Assembly: GCF_022682495.2 (NCBI RefSeq)
Contig: NC_071391.1
Coordinates: forward strand, 127,143,896-127,207,895
Origin: Desmodus rotundus
Lineage: Eukaryota > Chordata > Mammalia > Chiroptera > Phyllostomidae
Length of the DNA: 64,000 bases
Direction of reading: 5' to 3'
This document shows positions 46,561-58,940 of this stretch, in pieces. The notes under the pieces are model-generated. The model did not search any database, was not told the DNA's origin, and saw only the letters and a program-made list of their open reading frames with translations. The position numbers were made by a program, and so were the translations under genes. Within the stretch, counting starts at the first letter, position 1; every line of letters starts with the position of its first letter.

Positions 46561-47369
46561 TCTAAGAACTGTACTATTCATCTCTCCTCACTTTCCCTTC
46601 TACATCCTTCACTTCTACATCCTTCCCTCTTCCCTCCCTTATTACTTTTTTCTTGTGTGTGTGTGAGCATTTCCTCTGGACCAGACTTGACTTTTATTCA
46701 CATTTTGATTTCAGAGATACACATACCGTGAAGAATTTGAGTGGCATATTTACTTGAGTTCTATAGACTCTCTCTTTTCATTCTATGTCTGTAAAACTAT
46801 TTTGAAAGGAATCTTGCCCTCCCATCAAGGTTCAGATGTCAGAGACCTGCATCCAGAGTTGTTCTTCAGGGGAAGGGCTGGGGGAGGGAAAGGGGATTGG
46901 GTAGAAGCACTGGGACTTTGCTAAGGGGACAAAGCAAAGACAGGTGAACAGTGTGGCTAAAATGAACAGATCCAGCAGTTGTCTTAAGGGAAGAGAGGTC
47001 CATGATCGTCAGAGAAGAGGGTACATGGCTTATATTCATAGCTGGGGGGAACTTATTTAGAAAGCTTTTTTTTTTTTTTTTAAAGCTAATCCTAATAATG
47101 TAACTCTTCAGAGGTTCTTGCATTTTTTTAAGTGTAAATTCTTAGTGTGACCTTCTAATGGCAAGGGTTATGCAGAAGTTTAGGCTGGCTGGCACCAGAA
47201 AACAAGAAAGTCACTAAATATCCATATAATAATCTTTAGACAGTAGAATTATTTTTGAGAGGATAAAGATCTTTCTTGGTTAAGTCTGTCTCATAACTTT
47301 TATACCTCCTCCCACACCCAGCTGTGTTTCTCTTGCATTCTTCCCCATCCTGGGAGAAGTAACTCTGTT
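46561..47369. other. low-copy sequence, no gene seen
   Basis: It contains a 15-bp-period duplication 'cttctacatccttc' (46597-46610 and 46612-46625) and a T run of 16 at 47066-47081. No gene is seen. Confidence 0.5.
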
Positions 47370-47720
47370 TTTCTAGTTGCTCAGGTTTATAACCCTCTCA
47401 CTGTCTTTGACACGATTTTCCCCTATGCTCCAAATTCAGTATTCTGGTGACCTTGCTGTCTCTACCTTCCAAACATGCCCAGAATCTTACCTCTTCTCAT
47501 CCTCTCCACTGTTACCATCTTCCTCTGAGCCATGTGTCCTGTCAGTGGGTTGTTGTAACAGCCTCCTAATTAGTCTTCCTGCTCCTCTCTACACATCCTT
47601 CAGCCGATTCTTAACAACAGTTCTGTTGAAGCTTAAATCAGATTGCAAACCACTCTTGGCTTCCCATCTCACCCTTGTACCTTGTGGCCCTTACTCCCCC
47701 GGCTTGCCACTAGCTGTAGT
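47370..47720 (+). mobile_element. L2 LINE, upstream part of 3' region, plus strand
   Basis: 'gttgttgtaacagcctccta', 'attagtcttcctgctcctct', 'agcttaaatcagattgcaaa' and 'ttggcttcccatctcaccc' match the L2 segment before the terminal 400 bases. The 138-codon frame across it is probably a fossil or chance frame. Confidence 0.75.
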
Positions 47721-48639
47721 GGTGCCGATTGAATGTCAGTTGCTAACAGACCTAAGAACTAGGAAACTGCAGATGGCTGCTGAGCTCTGTTAACCTCTGC
47801 TCCTCCTCCCTGGGGCAGAGTCTAGTGGGGAAACTGTCAATAAAATGACAGTGGGCCCTTTCACTTGCTCCTGTTGCCACTTAATCATGACAAATCAGAA
47901 GAAAGGCTGGTAAAAATGCAGGCTTTTCACTGTACATGTGAGATTCCTGGAGTTACAATTGACAAAGCTGTAAAATGTCTCTGGAAGTGGTAGGCTGGAA
48001 AGGGAGGTGACTAGACACGATACTGCTTCAATTATTAAATGGTTGGTTGACTTCAGTCATAGTTCATTCCCAGGGCTCAACTTTTCCTTTTGTCTAGTAG
48101 GGGTGGAAGTGCCTTTGGGGACCAATCATGTAGAGTTCTGTCATATGGTACAGGAGTGAACCGGCCCAGAGATGTTAGGTTGTATAATGGGGTACTCTTG
48201 GGACTAAAACCAGAACCCAGGCCTTGTCATTCCTAATTCTGGGATCATTTGACTGTGCTGTTTGGCCTCCTTTCCCTAGGACATAGCTCTCAGTAGGTGG
48301 AACGTAAGGGCCTGCAGATCTGCCCCATCGGGAAGCATTAAATCTATTTCTCTGCTTCCAGAGGGAAAGATTGTCTACTTCTGTGAAGCTGGCATAGAAA
48401 GGATGAGGAGCCAAGGATGGTTCTGAGCAAACTTGGAGGAAGGAAAGGGAATCGGGAAAAGGCAGAGAATAATGATCCTGGGTGAAAAAAAGAGTCCTGA
48501 GGTGACAAAAGTAACTGAAATAGCATATAAAACAGTATATAAAAGAGTAAACATAAGAAGTGGCAAGAAAAGTGCATCATGGGGAAAAAAGAAGGGATAA
48601 GAAATGAAATGGAACAAGTATACACATTTAAGTTCCCTT
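47721..48639. other. low-copy sequence, no gene seen
   Basis: A weak reversed MIR-like end lies at about 48205-48250 ('aaccagaacccaggccttg'). The minus-strand frames of 79-93 codons are overlapping and unassigned. Confidence 0.5.
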
Positions 48640-49060
48640 TATTAATTAAAAACTGATATTACATGCCTTATTCCTCCTGGAATACTCTCCTTCTTTCTCA
48701 ACAAGGACCACCACACACACGCACACACACTCCTTTCCCATAGACGCAAAGGCACCCCTTCACCTGCCTCATCTGAATTACTCAAGGTGTAGATGCCGGT
48801 CTACTGCCGTCCACACTATGAAGCCTCCCTTCTTTGGTCCGCCTTGTCATCCTCACATGCTGCCCCTGGTGCCTGCCTCCTCCGAGTTCCCACAGGACCT
48901 AGCTCTCGTGGCACCTGTGATTTGTGCTTGGCTTGCTCTCATGCTAGTCTGTTAGTTTCCTGAACTCAGATCTGTTTCTGGTTCATCTTTTTGTGCTTCA
49001 CAGCAACTACTGCACCTCATGTTCGATAGATATTTGTTCAATGAATGAGTTAATGAATGG
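48640..49060 (+). mobile_element. L2 LINE 3' end, plus strand
   Basis: 'cttattcctcctggaatact', 'acctagctctcgtggcacct' and the end 'tatttgttcaatgaatgagt' follow the L2 order. A CA-rich tract (48712-48731) lies inside. Confidence 0.7.
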
Positions 49061-49659
49061 GAACATTTTCTTTGAGTAATAGTAATAAAAGTATAAGTAT
49101 TTATAATGGATATTGTACGTACACGAACAAATGGAATAAGGGCAAAAAAAAATCTTGTAAAACATTGCACTAAGAAAACTATATTGTGTACAGAAAAAGG
49201 AACATAAAATTAGGAGTAAAGACAAAACAAAAGAGTGGTAGGACCCTGAATCCTAGAGCGTGTTGGGGCTCAGGAAAAATAGCAATGCCTACGAAGACTT
49301 TCCATCTACGTTTTGGGCGCGAAGAAAGGCTAGCGGTGCTCTTCCTGCTGCTCCTGTGACGCTCACAGATGACGAGAGAACCCAGAAGTGCCTGACCCTA
49401 CTTGACTTCCATTTTCTCAGTCAGGGAGAATAGTGAAAATTGTTGAATGGTCTTTTGTCATGTTGGAGATGAAGTTCAGTATATGGAGGGGAGAGGAAAG
49501 GAAGAGCAAGCTGCTTCAATTGCGTTTCTACTTCTACATACAGATGAGTGGCATCTCAAGGCTCTGGAAAAACTTGGGCAAGAAGAGAGAAATTCCTTAA
49601 TCTTTGAGTAATTATGAAGAACAAGAGTGATATCAGGAGATTGGGGAGTAACAAGTAAT
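49061..49659. other. low-copy sequence, no gene seen
   Basis: No gene or repeat recognised. Confidence 0.5.
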
Positions 49660-49740
49660 GCCCATTTTTTTCAGAAAGGTGGAAAACAGATTCTAGAAAC
49701 TAAGACCAGAACACTTAACATCAATCCCATTAATAATTCA
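49660..49740 (+). mobile_element. trace of a CR1/L3-like LINE reverse transcriptase
   Basis: With one frame change the plus strand reads F-Q-K-G-G-K followed by K-L-R-P-E-H-L-T-S-I-P. This resembles the conserved RT motif 'NYRPVSLTSIP' with a preceding 'F-K-K-G' that is typical of CR1/L3-type LINEs. Only this motif is recognisable. Confidence 0.45.
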
Positions 49741-50124
49741 AGTCCCAAGACATTAAATGGGCATTTTCAACATTATGGGACTATGTTATAGCATATAGAG
49801 GATAGATAAATATGTGCTCTATATTTTTTAAAAAGCCTTTATGGCATTCCCAGAAATTAGAACCCCTACAGACATATAAGGCTCTATACAATTACAGTCC
49901 GGCAGACCCTACCAAGGCCCGACTTCAGGAAACCAAGATATGGGACATGTGGATATTTAAAAGTGCTGAAGTTAAGGAGACTAGAACAGGTGTATAATTT
50001 CAAGTCCTCAAGAGGGGAAAAGAATCCTTCCTTCTGTTTCTCCATTTTCTTAATATCTATTTTCCTTTAAAAAAATTCTTATTTATGTTATGTTATAAAC
50101 TCTCTTCCTCCACTGCCCGAGGTG
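49741..50124. other. low-copy sequence, no gene seen
   Basis: No gene recognised. The start may be further old LINE sequence continuing from the RT motif. Confidence 0.45.
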
Positions 50125-50340
50125 TCTTGAAATGGTTAAGAGCAATATCTTGAGGTCTTGCTTTCTGAGTCCAAATCCTGGATGTGCCACTTGGGCAAGT
50201 CCCTTAATTGCTTTACGCCTTATCCAAAATTCAGGATAACAGTGGGGTCTGCCCTGGCAGGTTGCTCTGAGGAATAAGTGAGCTAATACAATGAAGTACT
50301 TAAAGCTGTTCCTGACACACGATGTGCACTAAATACATGT
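50125..50340 (+). mobile_element. MIR SINE, plus strand, near full length
   Basis: 'tgaaatggttaagagcaata', 'ctgagtccaaatcctggatg', 'ccacttgggcaagtccctta', 'ggttgctctgaggaataagt' and 'agctgttcctgacacacgat' run the full MIR order. Confidence 0.9.
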
Positions 50341-51924
50341 CTCTATGGCTACTACGTATGGGGTCTCCCCTCTGCCTCTGTTTTGCTATCTGTTCTTGGG
50401 AAAGCACTTAGCCTCTGTTTCCTCCTCGACAGTCAGGAGGGTTCCCTGCACTCAATAATCATTCCAAGTTCTGGCCTTGATTAGCTAGCTGGTGACTGCG
50501 ACCCTGACCTTTCTGGTTTCATGATAGCTACTCCATCACTCTGGAGAAGCTCAGCTCAATTCATTTCAATCCAGTTCAATCCAATTCAATTTAACTCATC
50601 AGTTCAGTTTAGCACAAGTCATTCATTTCATTTATTCACAAATATCTCCTGAGGCCTAAGACATGCACAATACTTACCAGGCGTAAGACAGAAATGAGGC
50701 ATGGGAATCCTTGTTTTTGAGAGTCTTAGCAAATCTGAATGCTCTGTGTAGCTTCACATTTTTCTTGAGTGGAGAGAAAATAAGAAAGACTCTGTCCTCT
50801 TAGGGGTTTAAAGGACTTTTCCTTTAAACAATCTTGAGGAAAACAACATCTAGCCAGCTGCTGGAAAATGCAATTCTGATATCTAGCAGTTCTAATTATT
50901 CTCTTCTCAAGGAGGGCAGTTTCTAAGGGCTGGCAAATCTTCCCAGAGGCTGCAGCAGACAAGCTAGTCAACCTAGGTGAAAACGACAGGGTGCCAGAGT
51001 CCAAACAACAGCAAAATAAACAAAGCCCCAATTATGATTAGAGGGAGGTAGACTGGGCTTTACTGTTTAGTCAAAAGAAATTGATTTCCCCTGGAGTGTC
51101 ACTTACACCATAATGATTGTGGGGAGGGAGAAAACAGAGTGATGCAAAAAACAAAATTAGATGGGCTCCAGGTCAGCAGTTGATCTGAACTGCTTGCCTT
51201 GGGGGAAGAGCTAGAAAAATACAAGACATGGGGAGGCAGGATATTTGAAACATTTCTTGATATTTATTGTTTTCTACTCATTCATTCATTGATTACTCCT
51301 TTCTTTTGAAAAGCAAAGGGAGTTAGGGATCAACAAACAAAATGGTAAATTGAGGTTAACTCTAGGAAAAGTTACCTAGAGCTAATGTAGTCTATTTGCT
51401 TACTGTGTCAAAGAGTACATTAACACAACGATTAAGTAACTTTCTCTGAAGGAATTATTTATTTCAGAAACATGCAGCTTTAGATACAAAGATTTTCTAG
51501 GCATAATATTATCTCAGCTGTCCCCTATTCCAGGCAACTGAAACAAATAAATGAATAAAAAAACGAATTCTATTCAAAAAGAAATATAGTGACCTAAGTA
51601 ATTTGTATTTCCTAACTGCAAACTACAGCAGGGTCTAATCCGTTCTACATTCAGTCACAGAGATGTTTAAAGCCCTTTGCTGTACCCCTCTAAGTTTCCC
51701 TCAACTGCACTCAACAAGAACTTCATATTTTTTTCCTGCTAAACTTTCTTGATTTTGAAGGTCTAGAATGAACATGTTATGCTTCTACTCTCATCCAAGT
51801 GCTGTACTTGGCACATTTCTAAAAATGAAATTGATCATTCAGAAACAATATTCTCTTTAGGAGAGAAAACGATTTCTTTGATTGGCTGTGTGACTGCTCT
51901 CCAGGTCGTTTTAGCTGCTGTGCA
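50341..51924. other. low-copy sequence with a cryptic minisatellite
   Basis: A 10-bp-period tract lies at 50551-50610. No gene is supported. The 101-codon minus frame at 50726-51031 matches nothing known. Confidence 0.5.
50551..50610. repeat. 10-bp-period 'ttcaat' minisatellite
   Basis: 'ttcaat' recurs at 50565, 50575 and 50585, with looser copies on either side. Confidence 0.8.
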
Positions 51925-52255
51925 TTCTTCCTCACCGCCATGCCTTAAATCTTTTCTGCTACCCAGCGCCTGTCACACCTTCACAAGAAAGTGCCCTACA
52001 TTTATTCTCAAGTGTAGGTTCCGCTCCCTTCAAAGACCTTCCGCAGCACTCAAATTTTGTTCTGTGTATCCCACTCCTATCATGTTAGCACATGATGACT
52101 TGAAAACCTTATTCTCTTTTTCTGTGTCTGTGTCTGTGTGTCTATTCTCTTAAGCTAAGTTGAAAGGGTCTGTGTGTCATAGCTGCATCTTCGGCTCTCA
52201 ATCCCGGCACACGGCCGTGCATGTGGTAAGCATTCGATAAAGGTGTGTTGCCTGT
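51925..52255 (+). mobile_element. L2 3' end fragment, plus strand
   Basis: The last part ('ctctcaatcccggcacacgg', 'gtggtaagcattcgataaag') is a clear L2 terminus. The preceding 'gctgtgcattcttcctcacc' to 'caagaaagtgccctacattt' is compatible but diverged. A TGTGTC tract lies at 52120-52140. Confidence 0.55.
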
Positions 52256-53869
52256 GGTAGCTTGTGGCTGATGTAGTGCTCCGTTTAGGGTCTCACTGAT
52301 TTTTCTGCGGAGAAGCTGAACTCAAGACTTTGGTATTACTTTTGACTTGTTTCCATTTGGTACAATGGCATGCTCTCTGTGGCTGAAAGTACTTCAGTCA
52401 AATGGTCAGGACTGTAAATGCATAGGCAGCAGGTCATTTTGTCTCCATCCTGTTCTGGAGAAAATAAATCTGTTGTCTGATCTAACAAACCAAAGCAGCC
52501 CTCTCAGTTGTAGTTCTATTTCTCTCTATTTTACTCACCATATCAGTGTTTAAGAAACTGTTATGCCTGCCAAGAAGAATGGTTAGTGGCCTTGTTTTGT
52601 AGGTGATAGAGCCATTACCATTCACCAAACTGGTATTTAGGACATATTTACTGAATTATTTAAAGCTAATTATGCACATGAAACACATTAAAGTAAAAAG
52701 GGGATGAAACTTCGTTGTAATAACATTTATTTCCCCTTAGGTTGCCCAACTCCTCTCCTTTGTTCAAGGGCACACCGAGAACTTCAGACATGATACCCCT
52801 AAGTACGAGACTGCTTTGCTGCTTTCAGACACCCTCCAAGCCCCCCTTCATTGCCTGGTCCAAAACATAGCCTTGGGATTGACTTTCAGCATAACTTTGT
52901 GAGGAGCTATGCTGACCTGTTCTGTAGTGAAACTGGTGAAAATTATAAAAACCAAGCAAACTAAACAAACAAACAATATTCAAAGCCTCTGGAAATAGTC
53001 CTAAGAGCAAAATGCAAAAGAGGAAACATTTTTAAAAATCTATGAAAATTCATGAAAAGGTCTTTGGTAATCTGAACCAAAACCACTGTCTACCTCTCCC
53101 ATCCCACCTCAGAGGCGTGGAGACTTCACTCCACACTGCTGCAGCTAAGAACACAGGGTTTTCTTTTCTCCCAGGTTCCAGCTGGAGGGCCTTCTTCCCA
53201 GGAGGAGTAGGACTTGAACACTTCTCATTCTGCCTCCAGCTGCCTGTTGCTCAGGCCATACCCTGGGCAAGTGTTGTGGGGAAGTAGGGGCTCCTTTCTT
53301 CTTATCAAGCCACACTTGTGCACATAGAGGCTCTGTCTTGGTTGTAACCTGCTAAGAACACTGGATCCTGATAGCTCTCGCCTGGGTATATGAGGTAGTT
53401 GTTTCATGACAAAAGAGTCAAACCAAGAAGATTTCAAGCTCTTAACATAACCTCCATCAGGTGCTTAGGAAAGAACTAGGAAAATAAAACAGCTGGAAGG
53501 AACCCCCCATGGAGTCAGAACAAATATCAAGTACTGACCTCAGAAATGATCTCTTCAAAGGAGCTACAGTTTGATTGGATTAGTATGTGGAGGAATTTAT
53601 GCTGTCAGGAGATTATTGAAACTAATAGCACAGGCTACCTATTAGTGAAGTTTAACGTGTGGGTGTGGTCGAGAAAAGAATGAAAGAGAGCCTCACTAGT
53701 ACTATTCCTCCAGGGTGACTATGGATATGTCCAAAGCTGTGCCTTCCCAAGTGCAGCATCAGAGGATTCACTAAAATAACCCAGCCAGTCACTAAAACAG
53801 ACAAGTAACAGCAACAAGTCATGCAGGGAACCGGTACCCAGGATGCTATAATGTATTAACTAAACTTTC
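52256..53869. other. low-copy sequence, no gene seen
   Basis: No gene or repeat family recognised over about 1.6 kb. The 81-codon frame at 53042-53287 matches nothing known. Confidence 0.55.
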
Positions 53870-55615
53870 TTGTACACAAATGTTTAAAGAAATTTTACAT
53901 AATTGTTTAAAGAAACTATTGAGGCAAGCAAAACAAAAGAACAGGAAAATATGACCCATACACTAAAAAATAAAGCAGACAACAGAAACTGCCTGTGAGA
54001 GCGGTTAAATGTCATATTTAACAGAAAAAATATTTCAAAGTAGTCATTATGCACATGTTCAGAGAAGTAAAGGAAAGCATGATTAAAAAATAAAGTATGC
54101 TGATAATATTGTGTCAAATAGAGAATATTGGTAAAGAGATAAAAATTATAGTTAAAATCAAGTGGAAATTCTCTAGTTGAAGAATAACTAAAATTAAAAA
54201 AAAATCACAAGAGGCTTTCCATAGTAGACTTGAACTTGCAGAAGAAAGAATTAATAAAATTAAAAATAGATCAATAGGGATTTCACAAGCCAAAGAACAG
54301 AGAAAAAAGAATGAAGAAAAATGGAGAGAGCCTCAGAGACAAATGGAACAAAATTATACACATCTCTACGTGCATAAAGGGAACACAAAAAGGAGAGTAG
54401 AGGAGGAGAGATGATGAAAGTATGTTCTCTAATCACAATGTAATGAAAGTCAAAATCAATAGCAGAAAAAAATTCAGGGACTCATAAATATGTTAAAATT
54501 AAACAACATGCTACTAAATACCAATGGGTCATAGATAAATAAAAAGAGAAATTAAAAACACTTTGAGATAAATGAAAATCAAGATGCGACATACCAAAAC
54601 ATTCAGGGTACAGCTAAGGCAATACTTACAGGGGAATTTATAGCTGTAAGTGCCTGAATTAAGAAAGAAAAAATCTCAAATCAATAACCTAGCCTTCATT
54701 TTAAGACGCTGGGAAAAGAACAGCAAACTGAGCCTAAAGTGAGCAGAAGGAAGAAAATAATGAAAATTACAGTAGAAATTAATGAAATAAAGAACAGAAA
54801 AAACAGTAAAGCAAACAACTGAAACCAAAAGCTGATTCTTTGAAAAAATTAAAATATTGACATGCCAATGGCCATTAAGCACATGAAAGCCGCTGGACAT
54901 CATTGCTCATCGGGGAAATGCCAGTGAAACCCGTGAACAGGCATTTCAACAGTGAAACAGGTGTTGAAAAGAATGTGGAAAAATAGGCCACCTCACATCC
55001 TGTTCATGGGAATTTTAAGTGGCTCAGCCACTTTTGGGAAACAGTCTGGTGGTTCCCCAAGGATTAAACATAAAGTTACCATATGACAACTATTCTACTC
55101 CTAGGTGTGTTCCAAGAGAAAGGAAAACATATGTCCACAAAATACAAATATTTAAAGAAACATTATTTACAATAGCCAAAAGGTGAATAATCTCAATGTC
55201 CATCAAAAAATGAAGGTATATCATCTATACACAGGAGTATTTTTCAACTCTAGAAAGAATGGAGTATTGACACCTGTTACTTCTTGAATGGATCTTGGAA
55301 ATACTATGCTAAGTGAAACAAGCTAGTCACAAAGACCTTATATTATGTAACTCCATTCTATGAACTCCAGAACCGAGAATTCTATAGAGACAGAAAGTAG
55401 ATTAGTGGTTACCTACCTCTGGGTGGAGGTTGGGAGGTAGCGGAGTGATAGCTAAAGGGTGTGGGTTTTCCTTTGAGGTGATGAAATATTTTACAATTGG
55501 CAATGTCATGGTTGCATGTATCTGTGAATATACTAAAAACCATTGAAATGTGAACTTTAAGTGAATTGTATGATACATGTGAATCTCAATAAAGGTATTT
55601 TTTAAAAATAAAGCA
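53870..55615 (+). mobile_element. old L1, plus strand, with internal ORF2 deletion
   Basis: An ORF1-region block lies at about 54240-54420 ('aagaatgaagaaaaatggag'). ORF2 late endonuclease to linker is at 54440-54860 ('gaatttatagctgtaagtgc', 'accaaaagctgattctttg'). The ORF2 C-terminus starts directly after at about 54865 ('ggccattaagcacatgaaag'), and the 3' end runs to 55610 ('gtgaatctcaataaaggta'). Most of RT is absent. It is riddled with stops. Confidence 0.8.
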
Positions 55616-57099
55616 GGCAAAGGTAAAAATAAGACGGTGGTGGAATTCTAATACTTATAATATTTCAAAGGTGCTTCCTCGGGTGCGAGGAGATAAAAGG
55701 TAGCAGTGGTGGGGGTGGGGGAGTGGAGCCGTTGCCTGTGTTTTGTTGGAGTTGAGAGGTGTGTCTGATCACCAAGCTTGCCACAGAGGCTTGGAAGTTG
55801 CAGATTTAAAGTTTTGGGCCTTGGAAATGCATGATAGACAACACTTTCAATTACTCACATGATCTTAGACAAATCATTTTACTGGGACTCAATTCTTATT
55901 GCTAAAACAGGGAAGGTTAGGGAGGAAATAATATGCTCACACAAGTGCATCTAGCAGAAAATTCTCTGATTGAAGAACAAAGCAGGTTCACACAGATGGA
56001 GACGTGCCCCACAGAGAATTTTAAAATATATGTCTACAACATATTTGGGGTTTTTCATGATACCTTTCTCAACCCTTTAGTTCCTATGGATCTGTATGGG
56101 AACCCATTTGTGGAACATATTTTCGGTTAACTCCATCTCACTAAATCAGAGCTTCCTAGTGTGTCCTGTGGGACACTTACAGGTCATATGAAATTAGAAT
56201 ACCTCTGAGAGCCTTGAATACATTACGTGCATTGTGAATCTCTAGAACAGGGGTAAAACATGCAGCATTTTCCAAACCTATTTGATCATGGAAGACTTTT
56301 TTAAACATTTACTTTTTTCTGGAGGGTGTTACAAAATCAATGTTGTGAGGAGTACATTTTTAAAAAAAATGTTAAAGAACCAGCCTTCAAGAGTTTAAGA
56401 TATTTATCCTCCAAGAGGGTTTTATACATGATTCAACTTCAAAGTCTTAGAAATTGGGGAAATCTCTTAAGCTCCAAGAATTAATTTATTAATGGTGGTA
56501 TTATGGCAGAAAACAAGTCAGACATTTTGGGGCAACTGAGCCAATTTTGTGCCTCTCAAATTATATCACATAGGAAGTTGTGAACTAGTTAGACCAACCT
56601 TGGTCCAGACTTTAAGTCACGAACAAAGGTACAACTCCCCAAATTTAGAAAGAAATCTTAGAAAAGAGGCTGTGAGTTCATATTAGATCAATAAGGATTT
56701 TAAAAAACTCTGTTGAGCTTTTGAAACATCATCAGTGTTCATCTGCTTGTATGAGGACCACCTAGGGAGTATCTACAGAGACCCACGCCTCCGTCAAGCA
56801 CTCCTTGGGCAGGTGGCAGTCACTGCTGCTAAGCCTCTATGCTTACAGAAGATCCTCTACCCAACCTACTGAGAGTTCATTATTGTTGGGGAACCATCTT
56901 CACTGGAAATGTAAAGGGCGACAGAGAATTGGAATCAGCCCTGCCAACTGCCTCCTCCATAGGCACGCATGCCATTCATATTTAGCATTATCAGACAGCT
57001 TCTGGTTATTCTGCAATTTATCGCTGGAAGTAGCCATTGGCATTTACTTTCAGCCCTCCTATTTATTCACAACCCCACTCACATTTTTCCGTCTTTCTG
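55616..57099. other. mostly low-copy sequence
   Basis: 55845-55935 may be a MIR piece ('atgatcttagacaaatcatt'). 56145-56310 resembles an old hAT-type fragment ('ttccaaacctatttgatcat'), but I cannot name it. Two overlapping frames at 56805-57190 are unassigned. No gene is supported. Confidence 0.45.
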
Positions 57100-57210
57100 T
57101 TTTCCTTATTGGGTAGTTATTGAGTACCCAATCCTGCTGGGTGCAGGAGAAGGGTGCAGTGCAAGCCCTCAGAGAGCCTACTGTATTTGAGAGACAAGAT
57201 AATGTTGTTC
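57100..57210 (-). mobile_element. possible L2 terminus, minus strand
   Basis: 'gtagttattgagtacccaat' and 'gcaagccctcagagagccta' resemble the reversed L2 end. Confidence 0.45.
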
Positions 57211-57339
57211 TTTATTTTGGAGGACTTGCAACATTGTGCATATGTAAGCTCAGATGAAGAGTTTAGATCTTTCGCTCTAGCAGTTCATAGGGCAGGGAGG
57301 TCCTCCTTCCCGTTTTTCACAGTTAGTAAAAAAGAGTAG

Positions 57340-57455
57340 GCATTTGAAAAAATTTTCCTAATTTTTAAATTACAGTTGACATTCAATATCAGTTTCAGAT
57401 GTACAGCATAGTGGTTAGACATTTGTATAACTTTCAGAATGATCCCCCTGGTATG
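57340..57455. mobile_element. laurasiatherian L1-associated fragment
   Basis: 'attacagttgacattcaata', 'cagtttcagatgtacagcat' and 'agtggttagacatttgtata' match a short sequence common in bat, carnivore and ungulate genomes that I associate with L1. The orientation within L1 is not certain. Confidence 0.5.
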
Positions 57456-57504
57456 TAAGACTAGGATTTTTACATCAATTATATAAGGAAATTCTATTTC
57501 AAAT

Positions 57505-57680
57505 CTGACACTGAGAAGTTGAGTGACTTTGGGCTAGTTCTTCTTTCAATTTCATTTTCCTTGTTTCCCCAAATGGGAAGAGTAATAGTTATAGTGTAAG
57601 ACAGTTGGGCAAGATACTGCAAGAAGCATAAAGCATGGTGATATAATAGAACTTAATAGACATTTGTTACATTCAATCTT
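57505..57680 (+). mobile_element. MIR SINE, plus strand
   Basis: 'agttgagtgactttgggcta', 'tttcattttccttgtttccc' and 'caaatgggaagagtaatagt' match the MIR central and 3' parts. Confidence 0.65.
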
Positions 57681-57689
57681 CTATTTCTT

Positions 57690-58530
57690 ATGTGCTTGAA
57701 GGGGCTTTTCATTCACTTATTCAATTCATGTATGGGTTGAGCATTTACTTTGTATAAGGAACGATTTTACATGCTAGAATCCATGCCATCATAAAACTTT
57801 AGTGCTAGCTTTTCACTAGGGGAGATAAGTAGGTAAACATATAAAAACACTCAAATTGCAGCGAGTTTAAGGAAGAAAAGTGTCATATGTTAGGGCAAGG
57901 TGGAGTGGGCAGGGAAGGTCTCTGGCACTTGGGTAGAGAATGGAAAGATGAGAGTCCACGTGAAAAAGAGCGGGGCGGGGGACCATTCTAGGCAGAAAGA
58001 AATGCAAGCAAAAAGACCTAAGGTAGGACGGGGCTTGGTGTATTTGAAAAGCAGAAGGGGGCCTAGGGGGCTAGAGCACAGTGGTGGTGGGCAAGCTGCA
58101 TACGATGCGCACACGCCTACCGAGAGGCAGGCGGAGGCCTGATCGTGGAGTGCCCGGCAGCCGCGGCAGGGCATGGAAGCTCTACAAGGGGAGCAGTCTT
58201 GTCTGTTTTGCTCACAGCAGGGTCTCTAGCCCCTAGAACTGTGTCTGTCATAGCAGGTAATCAAGAAATACAGGTTAAACACATTTTATTGTAAGTGCAA
58301 TTGTAAGTAATTGTATGTCACGCACTTTTTAAAAGTCTTTCCAGCTGCTCTGTGAGGGATGGATTCACGTGGAAACGGGATGGAAGCAGGGGAGACTACT
58401 GCAGTAGCTTAGGGGAGATGGTGGTGGTTGAAGCTAGGGTGATGGTAGAAAGATAAGACGTGGAGACATTTGAGTTGTGTGTTAGGGGTTAGAGCCCCAG
58501 TACATGGTGTTGGATGGATTTGGGGGTGAG
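57690..58530 (-). mobile_element. L2 LINE 3' region, minus strand, with a nested L2 end
   Basis: 'tgagcatttactttgtataa', 'aaagacctaaggtaggacgg', 'ggcttggtgtatttgaaaag', 'gatggaagcaggggagacta' and 'ctgcagtagcttaggggaga' follow the reversed L2 order. It is interrupted at about 58175-58290 by an L2 end in the opposite orientation. Confidence 0.8.
58175..58290 (+). mobile_element. L2 3' end, plus strand, inside the minus-strand L2
   Basis: 'ggagcagtcttgtctgtttt', 'agcccctagaactgtgtctg' and 'aggtaatcaagaaatacagg' match the L2 terminus read forward. Confidence 0.65.
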
Positions 58531-58734
58531 GGGTTGCTCATACGTGCATTTGTATGGATGATGAAGATGGAAGAGGAGTTTCCCAGGAGTTTAGGATGGG
58601 GTGATTAACTGTACTATTTTCCACTTGTTGGGTTTTTACTTTATTTTTATTTAAATATTTACTTATTTTTTGAGGCATAAAACCAGAAGGACAGAAGAAT
58701 AAGAACATTTTAGGATTGTAAAGAACATTCATGA

Positions 58735-58890
58735 GTGTGGTTCTGGAACTAGTATTGCCAGCCTCTCCTGGGGCTGGTAGGAAATGTAGAATCTCAGGCT
58801 CTATACCTCAGACTCACTGAATTCAAATATGCATTTTCCCAATACACTCCTCTGATTTGCTTGCACATTAAAGTTTTGAGAAGTGCTGAC
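58735..58890 (+). mobile_element. MER5-like hAT-Charlie fragment
   Basis: 'aaatgtagaatctcaggctc', 'tacctcagactcactgaatt' and 'cttgcacattaaagttttga' with 'gaagtgctga' at the end match the MER5A order and 3' terminus. Confidence 0.75.
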
Positions 58891-58940
58891 TCGGCAGACT
58901 CTAAAGAGTGGAATCCTAAGCCAATGTAATTTACACTGCA

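Noticed and set aside
47377..47793. 138-codon plus-strand open frame
   Set aside because: It coincides with a plus-strand L2 3' region; the translation is not the conserved RT part and is best read as chance openness.
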